Assembly: GCF_002006995.1 (NCBI RefSeq)
Contig: NZ_MRUL01000004.1
Location: 62,001-126,000 of the forward strand
Length of the DNA: 64,000 nt
Origin: Izhakiella australiensis
Lineage (GTDB): Bacteria; Pseudomonadota; Gammaproteobacteria; Enterobacterales; Enterobacteriaceae
Reading direction: 5' to 3'
The translations under genes were made by a program, and so were the position numbers. Position 1 is the stretch's first letter. Every line of letters begins with the position of its first letter. The notes below the pieces were generated by a model. That model searched no databases, was not told the origin of the DNA, and worked only from the letters and a program-made list of their open reading frames with translations. This document shows, one piece after another, positions 55,578 to 64,000 of this stretch.

Positions 55578-55610
55578 AAAAGCCGAAGGATAGCTAACCC
55601 TTCGGCTTTT
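55578..55610 (-). terminator. Terminator of the ytf operon
   Basis: Perfect 12-bp stem AAAAGCCGAAGG/CCTTCGGCTTTT with a 9-nt loop. It has T-rich tails on both strands and lies 17 bp past the yjfF stop. Confidence 0.88.
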
Positions 55611-55627
55611 GGTTGGCTGAAAACCGG

Positions 55628-56608
55628 CTAGCTTAGCCGTTTCACCGGCGCGTTTTGCTGGCGATCCCAGAGTACGGTGAGCAAGCGCTGCAGCGCGATA
55701 AATACAAACAGCAGAATCCCAATGGCAATCTTAGTCCACCACGAGCTCAGGGTACCGTCAAAATTTATCCAGGTCTGGATTAACCCCTGAATTAACACAC
55801 CAAACAGGGTGCCAAGTACGGTTCCCACACCGCCGGAGAGCAGCGTACCGCCAATCACCACGGAAGCAATGGCGTCAAGTTCAACGCCCAGCCCGGCCAG
55901 CGCATAGCCTGCGGAGGTATAAATGGAAAAAACGATCCCGGCCAGCGTCGCCAGCATTGATGACAGCATATAAATACGCACGGTGGTACTGCGCGTGGAA
56001 ATGCCCATCAGCTGCGCCGAGCTGATGCTTCCCCCCAGTGCATAGACCTGATTACCAAAGCGCGAACGATGGGCCAGGACAATTCCAAAGGCCACCACCA
56101 GCAGCATAATCACCGCCAGCAGGCTAAGGCGACCGCCGCCCGGCATTTTCCAGGCCAGGCTGGACAAGGTCGCATACAGCGGATGATCGATCGGAATTGA
56201 GCTTTCTGACACCAGGTAGCTACTGCCGCGCAGGAAAAACATGCCGGCCAGGGTAATGATAAACGCTGGAATTTTCAGCGCGTCGATCAGCAACCCCATC
56301 AGCGCGCCAAAAGCGCCGCCCAAAACCAGCATAATGGCGAATGCCAGCCAGGGATCTATCTGCCAGTCACCGATCATGCGCGCCAGACAAACGCCGGTAA
56401 AGGCAATCACCGCGCCCACTGACAGGTCGATTCCTCCCGACAAAATCACGAAGGTCATCCCTACCGCGATAATACCAAGGAACGCATTATCGGTAAGAAT
56501 GTTGCAAATCACGCGGGTGGAGGCGAAGCCTGGAAACTGCGTCAGGCAGAACAGATAGCCGAGCACAAATACCAGCAGCGTAATAATTAAAGGCAGGTGG
56601 CGTTTCAC
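55628..56608 (-). CDS. yjfF: Galactofuranose ABC transporter permease YjfF
   Basis: 326-residue inner-membrane permease of the RbsC family, with about ten helices and the ABC sugar-permease signature (FVILSGGIDLSVGAVIAFTGV). Last gene of ytfQRT-yjfF. Starts within the last 4 bp of ytfT, indicating coupling. Confidence 0.92.
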   Translation of the reverse strand: MKRHLPLIITLLVFVLGYLFCLTQFPGFASTRVICNILTDNAFLGIIAVGMTFVILSGGIDLSVGAVIAFTGVCLARMIGDWQIDPWLAFAIMLVLGGAFGALMGLLIDALKIPAFIITLAGMFFLRGSSYLVSESSIPIDHPLYATLSSLAWKMPGGGRLSLLAVIMLLVVAFGIVLAHRSRFGNQVYALGGSISSAQLMGISTRSTTVRIYMLSSMLATLAGIVFSIYTSAGYALAGLGVELDAIASVVIGGTLLSGGVGTVLGTLFGVLIQGLIQTWINFDGTLSSWWTKIAIGILLFVFIALQRLLTVLWDRQQNAPVKRLS

Positions 56609-57621
56609 GATCGCGCTCTCCTTTTCAACAGTTGCAGAAAGCGCGGTGACTGCAACATCAGCACCACCATGACGACCACGGCCTTCACCACCTGATTAAG
56701 CTCCGGCGGGAAGCCAGATAGCAGGATGCCGGTGTTCATTGACTGGATAATCAGCGCGCCGACCAGCGACAGGAAAATAGTAAAGCGTCCGCCCATTAAC
56801 GATGCCCCGCCGATGACCACCGCCAGAATCGCATCCAGCTCCAGCCACAGACCGGCATTATTCGCATCCGCGCCGCGAATATCCGCGGTGACGATAAGCC
56901 CGGCCACCGCAGCGCATAAACCGCTGATAATATAGGTGCTCATTACCACCAGCCAGCCCGTTACGCCGGCGTTACGCGCTGCGCGCAGGTTGATGCCTAC
57001 GGCTTCGATAAACAGGCCCAGCGCCGTTTTGCGCGTCAGCAACCAGACCAGCAGCGCCATCAGCAAGGTTACCCATACCGGTACCGGTAAAAACCACAGC
57101 GCGCCGCTGCCCACCCATGCCAGCGAATGGCTGTCGAAAGTGACGATTTGCCCCTGGGTGATTAACTGCGCGATCCCCCTGCCCGCCACCATCAAAATCA
57201 GCGTGGCGACAAAAGGCTGAATACGCAATATTGCCACCAGTATTCCGTTCCACATGCCGCAGGCAATGCCGGTTGCCAGCGTCGCCAGAATCACCAGGCC
57301 CAGGGAATACCCGGCAACCGTCATGGCCGCCGCCGTCGCGCCCGCAATCGCCATGACCGCACCAACCGACAGGTCAATACCGCCGGTGGCGATCACCAGC
57401 GTCATGCCGATCGCCAACAACGCGACCGGTGCGGCACGGTTAAGAATATCAATCGGACTGCCAAACAGGCGCCCATCCTGTAAATGAACAGCAAAAAAGT
57501 TGTGGGCCACCAGGCTGTCAACGATCAGTACCAGAATCAGCGCGACAATCTGCGGGGTGCCTTTCGGCCATTTGCGCTTTGACTTTGCCGATCTTTCCGG
57601 CGTCAGGTGAGACTCAAACAT
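56605..57621 (-). CDS. ytfT: Galactofuranose ABC transporter permease YtfT
   Basis: 338-residue membrane permease. IGMTLVIATGGIDLSVGAVMAIAG is the sugar-permease signature. The start at 57621 has GGAGGAG upstream; it overlaps the ytfR stop by 8 bp. Two different permeases thus form the transmembrane pore with YjfF. Confidence 0.92.
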   Translation of the reverse strand: MFESHLTPERSAKSKRKWPKGTPQIVALILVLIVDSLVAHNFFAVHLQDGRLFGSPIDILNRAAPVALLAIGMTLVIATGGIDLSVGAVMAIAGATAAAMTVAGYSLGLVILATLATGIACGMWNGILVAILRIQPFVATLILMVAGRGIAQLITQGQIVTFDSHSLAWVGSGALWFLPVPVWVTLLMALLVWLLTRKTALGLFIEAVGINLRAARNAGVTGWLVVMSTYIISGLCAAVAGLIVTADIRGADANNAGLWLELDAILAVVIGGASLMGGRFTIFLSLVGALIIQSMNTGILLSGFPPELNQVVKAVVVMVVLMLQSPRFLQLLKRRARS

Positions 57622-59143
57622 GTTGTTCTCCTCCCGCTGCAATGGCGTTAACTATTGATGCCACCGACAAACGTTCAAGGGGTATTTCAGCCACCTGCTG
57701 ACGCTCGCGCAAAATCACGACCCGGTCGGCATAGCCCACCAGTTCCTCCAGCTCAGAAGAAATAACCAGCAGCGCCAGCCCGTCCGCACACAGGGTTTCT
57801 ATCAATCGAATAATTTCCGCATGGGCGCCGACATCAATGCCGCGCGTGGGTTCGTCGAGTATCAGAAATTGCGGCCGCGTGACCAGCCAGCGTGATAGCA
57901 ACACCTTTTGCTGGTTGCCGCCGGAGAGCAGTTCAATGGGCTGCTCACTATCCGGCGTGCGAATGCCTAAGCGCTTGATAAAGCGTTCGGCAATCTCTTG
58001 CTGCTCGCGGCGTTTAATTGGCCGTAGCCAGCCACGCTGCGCCTGCAGCGCCAGAATGATGTTTTCTCTGACCGATGCGGCGCCAATGATACCGTCAGTT
58101 TTACGGTCTTCCGGACAGAAGCCGATGCCTAAGCGTGACGCCTGAGCCGGATTGCGGATCGCGCGTGGCTTGCCTTTAATCCGCGCGCTAGCGCCTTTAT
58201 CCGCCCGGCGGATACCAAACAATAGTTCGGCCGTTTCGGTCCGTCCCGATCCCAGCAGTCCGGCGAGACCAACCGCTTCGCCGGGGCGAACCTGCAGGTC
58301 AAACGCTGACAGCGTTCCTTTTTTGCCATAATTGGTAAATTCCACCAGCGGCGTCTCGCTTTTAATCGTACGCCCGGCGCGCTGCAGCGCCGTTTCCAGC
58401 AGCTCGCGACCGAGCATCAGCTTGATCAACTCAAGCTGAGGCAACGCATCACAATCACGCGTCGCGATAAACTGACCATTGCGTAAGACGGTAATACGGT
58501 CGCAGACGCGATAAACCTGGTCGAGAAAATGGGTAACGAAAATCAGGCTCATCCCGCGCGCTTTCAGGGTTTCCATCAAGGAGAACAGCATCTCAACTTC
58601 GCTGGCATCAAGGCTGGCGGTCGGTTCATCAAGAATCAGTACCTGGGCTGAAAGGTCGACCGCCCGACAAATCGCCACAATTTGCTGCATGGCGACCGAG
58701 TACTGCCCCAGCTGGCGGCTGACATCCAGTTCGAACCCGTAGCTGTTTAACAGCTTACGGGCATTGGCATTCATAGTTTTACGATCGATTAAACCAAAGC
58801 GTCGCGGTTCGCGACCGATAAATAAGTTATCTGCGACGGACATATTAGGCAGCAGGTTGACCTCCTGATAAACAGTGCCAATTCCCAGCTGCTGCGCTTC
58901 TGCGGTATTACGGGCGTGAATCGCCTTTCCCTCCAGGGTAATAGTGCCGCCGTCACGCTGATAAACGCCGGTAAGCACTTTAATCAGGGTCGATTTACCG
59001 GCGCCGTTCTCCCCCAACAGCGCCATGATTTCACCACGCCTTACAGATAAGGAAACATTGTCTAACGCCTTGACGCCGGGAAAATTTTTGCTGACGTTTT
59101 CAATACTAAGCAGAACCGGCTGTGTTGCACTTTGCGAGGTCAT
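57614..59143 (-). CDS. ytfR: Galactofuranose ABC transporter ATPase YtfR
   Basis: Tandem ABC ATPase of 509 residues with two nucleotide-binding domains: Walker A GENGAGKSTLIK in the first and a degenerate P-loop GLLGSGRTETAE in the second; LSGGNQQK signature in the second. Matches E. coli YtfR throughout (LGIGTVYQEVNLLPNMSVADNLFIGREPRRFGL). ATG at 59143 is preferred over TTG at 59161. Confidence 0.93.
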   Translation of the reverse strand: MTSQSATQPVLLSIENVSKNFPGVKALDNVSLSVRRGEIMALLGENGAGKSTLIKVLTGVYQRDGGTITLEGKAIHARNTAEAQQLGIGTVYQEVNLLPNMSVADNLFIGREPRRFGLIDRKTMNANARKLLNSYGFELDVSRQLGQYSVAMQQIVAICRAVDLSAQVLILDEPTASLDASEVEMLFSLMETLKARGMSLIFVTHFLDQVYRVCDRITVLRNGQFIATRDCDALPQLELIKLMLGRELLETALQRAGRTIKSETPLVEFTNYGKKGTLSAFDLQVRPGEAVGLAGLLGSGRTETAELLFGIRRADKGASARIKGKPRAIRNPAQASRLGIGFCPEDRKTDGIIGAASVRENIILALQAQRGWLRPIKRREQQEIAERFIKRLGIRTPDSEQPIELLSGGNQQKVLLSRWLVTRPQFLILDEPTRGIDVGAHAEIIRLIETLCADGLALLVISSELEELVGYADRVVILRERQQVAEIPLERLSVASIVNAIAAGGEQHV

Positions 59144-59202
59144 AAAATGCGTCTCAGTCAATGAAAAAAGCCGCCTGCGTTAGCAAGCGGCGGGCAGCAG
59201 AA

Positions 59203-60159
59203 TTAATATCCCATGCCTTTTTTCTTATCCAGTTGCGATTGCGCTTCCGGCTGCAGGTACAAACGGGATTCTGTTTTAATAATCTTCGGCGGCATGGTGC
59301 CGTCTTTGCGGAATTTTTCCAGTGCGTCAAACGCCGGACCGGCCATATTCGGCGTTAGCTCAACGTTCGCATTCGCTTCGCCTGCCAACATAGCGCGGTA
59401 AATATCCGGTACGCCATCAATTGAGCCGGTAAGAATATCCTTACCTGGCTTCAGGCCGGCCTCTTTTATCGCCTGAATAGCGCCGATGGCCATATCATCG
59501 TTGTGGGCATAAACCATGCAAATATTTTTGCCGTTGTTTTCCGCTTTGATAAAGCTTTCCATTACCTCTTTACCTTTACTGCGGGTAAAGTCACCGGACT
59601 GAGAGCGGATAATTTTTATATTGGAATGACCGGCAATGGCATCAGCAAATCCTTTTTTACGGTCGATAGCTACGCTGGCCCCCACGGTTCCCTGCAGTTC
59701 AACCACGTTACAGGGCTTATTGCCGATATCTTTTACCAGCCAGTCACCGATTAATTTACCTTCATAAACGTTGTCTGCGGTGACGACCGCCATATACAGG
59801 GATTTATCTTTAACAGTAATGGCGCGATCGAGTAAAAATACCGGGATTTTGGCATCTTTGGCTTCTTCAAGCACCGGCTCCCAGCCTGTCTGCACCACCG
59901 GTGCAATAAAGATGGCATCGACGCCCTGCGCAATAAAAGATCGAACGGCTTTAATCTGGTTTTCTTGTTTTTGCTGGCCATCGGCAATCTTCAGGGTTAT
60001 TCCGCGCTTTGCCGCTTCGCTTTTTGCCACCGTGGTTTCCGCGGCGCGCCAGCCTGACTCTGAACCTACCTGGGAAAAACCAACGGTAAGATTTTCAGCC
60101 AGCGCGGCTCCGCTGAATGTTGCACTGATTAACGTGGTTAAGAGTAAACGCTTCCACAT
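59203..60159 (-). CDS. ytfQ: Galactofuranose-binding periplasmic protein YtfQ
   Basis: 318-residue precursor with signal peptide (1-21, ending ALA) and a type I periplasmic binding fold (LTVGFSQVGSESGWRAAET; VYAHNDDMAIGAIQAIKEAG; GSIDGVPDIYRAML). Binds galactofuranose or galactopyranose. First gene of the operon. A 7-bp hairpin GGTACAA/TTGTACC sits in its leader (60193-60219). Confidence 0.94.
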   Translation of the reverse strand: MWKRLLLTTLISATFSGAALAENLTVGFSQVGSESGWRAAETTVAKSEAAKRGITLKIADGQQKQENQIKAVRSFIAQGVDAIFIAPVVQTGWEPVLEEAKDAKIPVFLLDRAITVKDKSLYMAVVTADNVYEGKLIGDWLVKDIGNKPCNVVELQGTVGASVAIDRKKGFADAIAGHSNIKIIRSQSGDFTRSKGKEVMESFIKAENNGKNICMVYAHNDDMAIGAIQAIKEAGLKPGKDILTGSIDGVPDIYRAMLAGEANANVELTPNMAGPAFDALEKFRKDGTMPPKIIKTESRLYLQPEAQSQLDKKKGMGY

Positions 60160-60781
60160 GATTTTTTATCCTCTGAGGCGGAGATTATTAGGGGTACAAA
60201 AGCAATTAGAGCTTGTACCATTAGCGGCAAAACTATTTAGACAAAGCTCACAAAACCGAACTAATAAAAGGAGTTACGCCAAAATCACCTCAGGAAACCG
60301 CCAAATTCCTGCCGGTGAAAAATAAAAAAGTTTGGCGACAGGAAACGATAAGTGTCACAAAGATAAGCGGTTATCCTGACCACAAAGATGAAAACGATTA
60401 CAGCCCACGCTGGCGCAGAGCGCTAACCAACTGTTAATGTATTTTTTAAAAAATGTGACACCCGCCACAATGCGCCCAGCGGCCCGATTGAAACGCAACG
60501 CAGAATTGATCTATCGAACACGGTTTATATTGGCGATTTGTTGTATTCAGGTTTTACATTGTCAGATTAAAATAGAGTTTGATGGCGAATATCTCAGCCG
60601 CACGTCACCTTCTGAGCTAACTATTTTTGAGTCAGCTGTGCTGCCGGTTGAACTTGCATTTTTATCACGCACTCTTAAGCGTAATTCTTAAATTCGCTAT
60701 TTTTTACGGTTTTCTCTGTAGAAGAGATAAAACCACAACATATACTTGTAGCTCTCGCAGGCAGGACAACATACCAACATC
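60160..60781. other. ytfQ-cnu intergenic region
   Basis: 622 bp between divergent genes. A near-perfect CRP site TGTGA-n6-CCACA at 60454-60469 differs from the consensus by one base; it lies about 300 bp from ytfQ. A hairpin lies in the ytfQ leader. The plus-strand frame 60437-60691 has no RBS or recognisable product. E. coli carries blr between ydgJ and cnu; I find no blr-like hydrophobic ORF. Confidence 0.5.
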
Positions 60782-60997
60782 ATGACAGTTCACGATTATC
60801 TGTTAAAATTTCGCAAAGTTAGTAGCCTCGACAGCCTTGAAAGACTTTTCGATCATCTCAACTACTCGCTGACCGACGAACAGGACATCATCAACATGTA
60901 TCGTGCCGCCGACCATCGGCGTGCGGAACTGGTTTCCGGTGGCCGCCTGTTCGATTTGGGCCAGGTGCCAAAATCAGTCTGGCACTACGTCGTTTAA
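60782..60997 (+). CDS. cnu: Hha/YmoA-family nucleoid co-repressor Cnu
   Basis: 71-residue protein nearly identical to E. coli Cnu (YdgT): [32 protein letters not shown]...[34 protein letters not shown]. It forms complexes with H-NS and StpA and silences horizontally acquired genes; also reported to bind near oriC in E. coli. Confidence 0.96.
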   Translation: MTVHDYLLKFRKVSSLDSLERLFDHLNYSLTDEQDIINMYRAADHRRAELVSGGRLFDLGQVPKSVWHYVV

Positions 60998-61095
60998 ATT
61001 AGCGCGGGCTGATGAATTTCACTGAAAATCACGTATAATCGCGCCTCTGTTGCCGGCGGCGGTAATCTTCCCGCGGCTAATCATGAGGGGTTGTT

Positions 61096-61536
61096 TTGAC
61101 ACTGGAATCAAAACCGCGCATCGGTGGCTGGTTGTGGTTGCCGTTTATCTGGCTGATTTTAACGCTGCTTGCCAGTACGCTGGTACTTGCCCGTTATTGC
61201 ATCTGGCTGCTGAGCGATCAAGTGTGGCACGAGCTGCTGATGCAATCGCATACGCTGCTGATTCAGGTGGTGGCCTCGCTGGTAACGGCGATTGGCGTAT
61301 GGATTTACAGCGGCTGGATCACCTGGCTTTTTTACCAACGCTCAAGCCGCCTGCCGCGTCATTATATTATATGGCTGCTGTTAACGGTTGCGCTGGCGCT
61401 TAAAAGCTGGGCCTTCTCGCCGGTAAGCGAGGCGATTGCCACGCGAAATCTGCTGATTTCGCTGCTGGCGGCGGCAATTTTCGCCATTTATCTGCGACGT
61501 TCGGCAAGAGTTAAAGCGACCTTTATCGGGCGTTAA
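61096..61536 (+). CDS. ydgK: DUF2569 inner-membrane protein YdgK
   Basis: 146-residue protein with four membrane helices; PRIGGWLWLPFIWLIL and PRHYIIWLLLTVALALKSWAFSPVSEAIA match YdgK. It starts with TTG at 61096 behind GAGGGG; no ATG is available in this frame upstream of the first helix. Precedes rsxA as in E. coli. A -10-like TATAAT at 61034-61039 may serve it. Confidence 0.85.
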   Translation: MTLESKPRIGGWLWLPFIWLILTLLASTLVLARYCIWLLSDQVWHELLMQSHTLLIQVVASLVTAIGVWIYSGWITWLFYQRSSRLPRHYIIWLLLTVALALKSWAFSPVSEAIATRNLLISLLAAAIFAIYLRRSARVKATFIGR

Positions 61537-61667
61537 TCGTCGTTTAATACGACGAGTTTATTCAATAGTGCTTTCTGTATGGGTTTACGGACTAACCCTG
61601 GGGTTGAGCGGTTGTCGCTGGCGGTTGGATCGCCGATAATAACCGCTTTCGTTGTTCAGGCTAAACC

Positions 61668-62249
61668 ATGACCGAATACCTGCTGTTATTTGTTGGCACC
61701 GTTCTGGTGAATAATTTTGTCCTGGTGAAGTTCCTTGGCCTTTGTCCTTTTATGGGTGTTTCCAAAAAGCTGGAAACGGCAATTGGCATGGGGCTCGCCA
61801 CAACCTTTGTGATTACCCTGGCCTCGATCTGCGCGTGGCTGGTTAATCATCTGATCCTTGTTCCCCTTGATCTGACCTATCTGCGCACCATGGCGTATAT
61901 TCTGGTGATCGCGGTTGTGGTGCAATTTACTGAAATGGTGGTGCGTAAAACCAGCCCCGGTCTTTATCGCCTGTTAGGCATTTTTCTGCCGCTGATCACC
62001 ACTAACTGTGCCGTGCTGGCCGTTCCGCTGCTGAGCGTAAATCTCAGCCATAGCTTTTTGCAGGCGGCGGTATTTGGCTTCAGCGCTTCACTCGGCTTCT
62101 CGCTGGTAATGGTACTGTTTGCCGGCCTGCGTGAGCGCCTGGTTCTGGCTGACGTGCCCGCGCCGTTTAAAGGTAACTCTATCGCGCTGATCACCGCCGG
62201 GCTGATGGCTCTGGCCTTTATGGGCTTCACCGGGCTGGTAAAATTCTGA
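61668..62249 (+). CDS. rsxA: Electron transport complex subunit RsxA
   Basis: 193-residue, six-helix membrane protein ([35 protein letters not shown]) homologous to RnfA/NqrE. Part of the Rsx complex that keeps SoxR reduced. Its stop shares a TGATG overlap with rsxB. Confidence 0.95.
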   Translation: MTEYLLLFVGTVLVNNFVLVKFLGLCPFMGVSKKLETAIGMGLATTFVITLASICAWLVNHLILVPLDLTYLRTMAYILVIAVVVQFTEMVVRKTSPGLYRLLGIFLPLITTNCAVLAVPLLSVNLSHSFLQAAVFGFSASLGFSLVMVLFAGLRERLVLADVPAPFKGNSIALITAGLMALAFMGFTGLVKF

Positions 62250-62827
62250 TGAGTGCAATCTGGATCGCTATTGCTGTACTTAGCGCACTGAGTCTGTTTT
62301 TTGGCGGTCTGCTTGGCTACGCTTCGCGCCGGTTTAAAGTTGAAGATGACCCTATCGTCGAGAAAATTGACGCGCTGCTGCCGCAGAGTCAATGCGGCCA
62401 GTGCGGTTATCCCGGCTGCCGCCCGTACGCAAACGCGGTTGGCAACAATGGCGAAGCGATTAATAAATGCGCGCCCGGCGGCGAGCAAACCATGCTTAAA
62501 CTGGCGACGCTGCTGAATATCGAACCGCAGCCCATCGACGGTGACGATGAGGCCCGTGAACCGGTAAGAAAGGTGGCGTGGATCGACGAGGCCAACTGCA
62601 TCGGCTGCACCAAATGCATTCAGGCCTGCCCGGTTGATGCCATCGTCGGCGCTACCCGCGCCATGCACACCGTACTAAGCGATGTCTGCACCGGCTGCGA
62701 TCTCTGCGTAGCACCCTGCCCAACCGACTGCATTGAAATGCGACCAGTTGCCGTTACCCCTGCCAGCTGGAAATGGAATTTAGACACCATTCCGGTGCGC
62801 GTGCTTCCTGCGGATAGCCATGCTTAA
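62249..62827 (+). CDS. rsxB: Electron transport complex iron-sulfur protein RsxB
   Basis: 192 residues: N-terminal membrane anchor, a 4Fe-4S domain [14 protein letters not shown], and two ferredoxin-type clusters ([30 protein letters not shown]). Overlaps rsxC by 8 bp. Confidence 0.95.
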   Translation: MSAIWIAIAVLSALSLFFGGLLGYASRRFKVEDDPIVEKIDALLPQSQCGQCGYPGCRPYANAVGNNGEAINKCAPGGEQTMLKLATLLNIEPQPIDGDDEAREPVRKVAWIDEANCIGCTKCIQACPVDAIVGATRAMHTVLSDVCTGCDLCVAPCPTDCIEMRPVAVTPASWKWNLDTIPVRVLPADSHA

Positions 62828-64000
62828 CCTGCTAAAGCTGTTTAAACAAGATCGCATCTGGGATTTCGACGGCGGTATTCATCCGCCGGAGATGAAAACC
62901 CAGTCTAGCGGCACGCCTCTGCGTCAGCTGCCGCTGGCGTCGCGCTTTATTATTCCGCTAAAGCAGCATATTGGTCACGACGGCGAAATCTGCGTCAAGC
63001 CCGGAGATAAAGTGCTGCGCGGTCAACCACTCACCTTTGGCCAGGGTCGGATGCTGCCTGTCCATGCGCCAACCTCCGGCACAATAGAGGCGATAGCCCA
63101 TCATATGACAGCTCACCCTTCCGGGCTGAGCGAGCTCTGTATTTTCCTCGAAGCGGACGGCGAGGATCGCTGGGCGCCACGTAATTCTCTGGCAGATTAT
63201 CAGCAGCGGCCCCGCGCCGATCTCATTGCTCATATTCATCAGGCTGGCATCGCCGGACTTGGCGGCGCCGGTTTTCCTACCGCGCTTAAGCTAAAGGGCG
63301 GACAAAACAGCACCAGAACGTTAATTATCAACGCCGCAGAGTGTGAGCCTTATATTACCGCCGACGATCGCCTGATGCAGGACTGCGCCGCTGAAGTCGT
63401 GGAAGGAAGTCGTATCCTCGCCTGGATTTTACAGGCAGATAAAACCATGATCGGTATTGAGGATAATAAACCGCAGGCCATTAGCGCGCTGAAGCAGGCT
63501 CTGGCTGGCAGCGACGATATACAGCTGCGCGTCATCCCGACTAAATACCCGTCAGGCGGCGCCAAACAGCTGACAAAAATCCTCACCGGTAAAGAAGTTC
63601 CTCACGGCGGTCGTTCGTCAGATATTGGCGTGCTGATGCAAAACGTCGGCACGGCCTATGCCGTTAAGCGTGCGGTTATCGACGGCGAGGCGCTTACCGA
63701 ACGCGTGGTGACGCTAACCGGTGAGGCGCTAGCGCAGCCGGGCAACGTCTGGGGACGCCTTGGTACCCCGGTTAGCCATCTGCTGCACCATGCCGGCTTT
63801 ACGCCGCAGTCTGAGCAGATGGTGATCATGGGCGGTCCACTGATGGGCTTCACCCTGCCCGCGCTGGATGTGCCGGTGGTTAAGATAACCAACTGCCTGC
63901 TGGCGCCATCCGGCGACGAGATCGGTAAACCTGAAGAAGAGCAGCCCTGCATTCGCTGCAGCGCCTGTGCTGACGCCTGCCCGGCAGCGCTGCTGCCGCA
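62820..64000 (+). CDS. rsxC: Electron transport complex subunit RsxC, 5' part
   Basis: 394 codons of rsxC; the gene continues past the window. The N-terminal RnfC-like domain is seen ([96 protein letters not shown]). At the end the first 4Fe-4S motif [12 protein letters not shown] begins. E. coli RsxC carries a long Ala/Lys-rich C-terminal tail, not visible here. Confidence 0.95.
   Translation, partial: MLNLLKLFKQDRIWDFDGGIHPPEMKTQSSGTPLRQLPLASRFIIPLKQHIGHDGEICVKPGDKVLRGQPLTFGQGRMLPVHAPTSGTIEAIAHHMTAHPSGLSELCIFLEADGEDRWAPRNSLADYQQRPRADLIAHIHQAGIAGLGGAGFPTALKLKGGQNSTRTLIINAAECEPYITADDRLMQDCAAEVVEGSRILAWILQADKTMIGIEDNKPQAISALKQALAGSDDIQLRVIPTKYPSGGAKQLTKILTGKEVPHGGRSSDIGVLMQNVGTAYAVKRAVIDGEALTERVVTLTGEALAQPGNVWGRLGTPVSHLLHHAGFTPQSEQMVIMGGPLMGFTLPALDVPVVKITNCLLAPSGDEIGKPEEEQPCIRCSACADACPAALLP

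Noticed and set aside
60437-60691. 84-codon plus-strand frame before cnu, and a possible blr
   Set aside because: No RBS, unlike any known product, and no blr-like single-helix peptide found in the gap.
60763-60780. ACAACATAC resembling the reverse of a Ter site before cnu
   Set aside because: Only the ACAACATAC part fits; the TTAGTT half needed for Tus binding is absent.
1-64000. tRNA, rRNA, CRISPR array, insertion sequence or prophage
   Set aside because: No cloverleaf tails, spaced direct repeats, transposase or phage genes were seen by eye; tRNAscan and ISfinder were not available.

Overview
The window is chromosomal DNA of an Enterobacterales member, most likely Erwiniaceae (Pantoea, Mixta or Erwinia type). 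Nearly all proteins are clear orthologues of E. coli or Salmonella genes, with local order that resembles but does not copy E. coli. The replication-terminus signature is strong: a tus gene with a Ter site in its own promoter, and four perfect matS (MatP-binding) 13-mers. Five KOPS-type octamers found by eye all point to lower coordinates. The window therefore lies in the Ter macrodomain, and dif is expected to the left of it. The family-level assignment is an inference; no rRNA, tRNA, phage, IS or CRISPR was seen.

Layout. 0-8 kb: end of a creatinase-like M24 protein, gcd (PQQ glucose dehydrogenase), pptA, a lone uxuA behind two UxuR/ExuR-type operators, pdxI and an FAD monooxygenase. 8-13.4 kb: a copper/thiol-stress block with yobA (CopC), an NAD(P) oxidoreductase and a complete scsABCD operon behind a CpxR box. 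13.4-14.4 kb: an unrecognised repeat-containing protein behind two perfect AT-rich palindromes, then a YmgB-like gene. 14.4-20.8 kb: malI/malXY with MalI operators, then ptrR/sad. 20.9-31.7 kb: zigA with a 34-bp Zur-type palindrome, a porin, a WYL regulator with a VOC protein, ybiV with a 35-codon upstream ORF, qorB/qorR, pqqU (PQQ importer), yeaL, a racemase-family gene and a class A beta-lactamase with a twin-arginine leader.

31.8-39.4 kb: dcp, a LysR/SDR pair, ydfG, ynfA, ynfB, ynfD and an MFS exporter. 39.6-43.3 kb: an OsmU-type osmoprotectant ABC operon. 43.3-47.7 kb: ynfK, mlc, ynfL and ynfM. 47.8-55.5 kb: Ter/tus, fumC, manA, ydgA, add and ydgJ. 55.6-60.2 kb: the galactofuranose ABC operon ytfQRT-yjfF. 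60.8-64 kb: cnu, ydgK and rsxAB plus the start of rsxC.

Functional links. Gcd needs PQQ, and PqqU, the PQQ receptor, is in the same window, with no pqq biosynthesis gene seen. ScsABCD and YobA fit envelope copper and disulfide stress. MalI-MalX-MalY and Mlc are PTS/sugar-control genes. Several repressors sit next to their likely targets (malI/malX, ptrR/sad, qorR/qorB, LysR/SDR, WYL/VOC), each with a recognisable inverted repeat or a short divergent gap.
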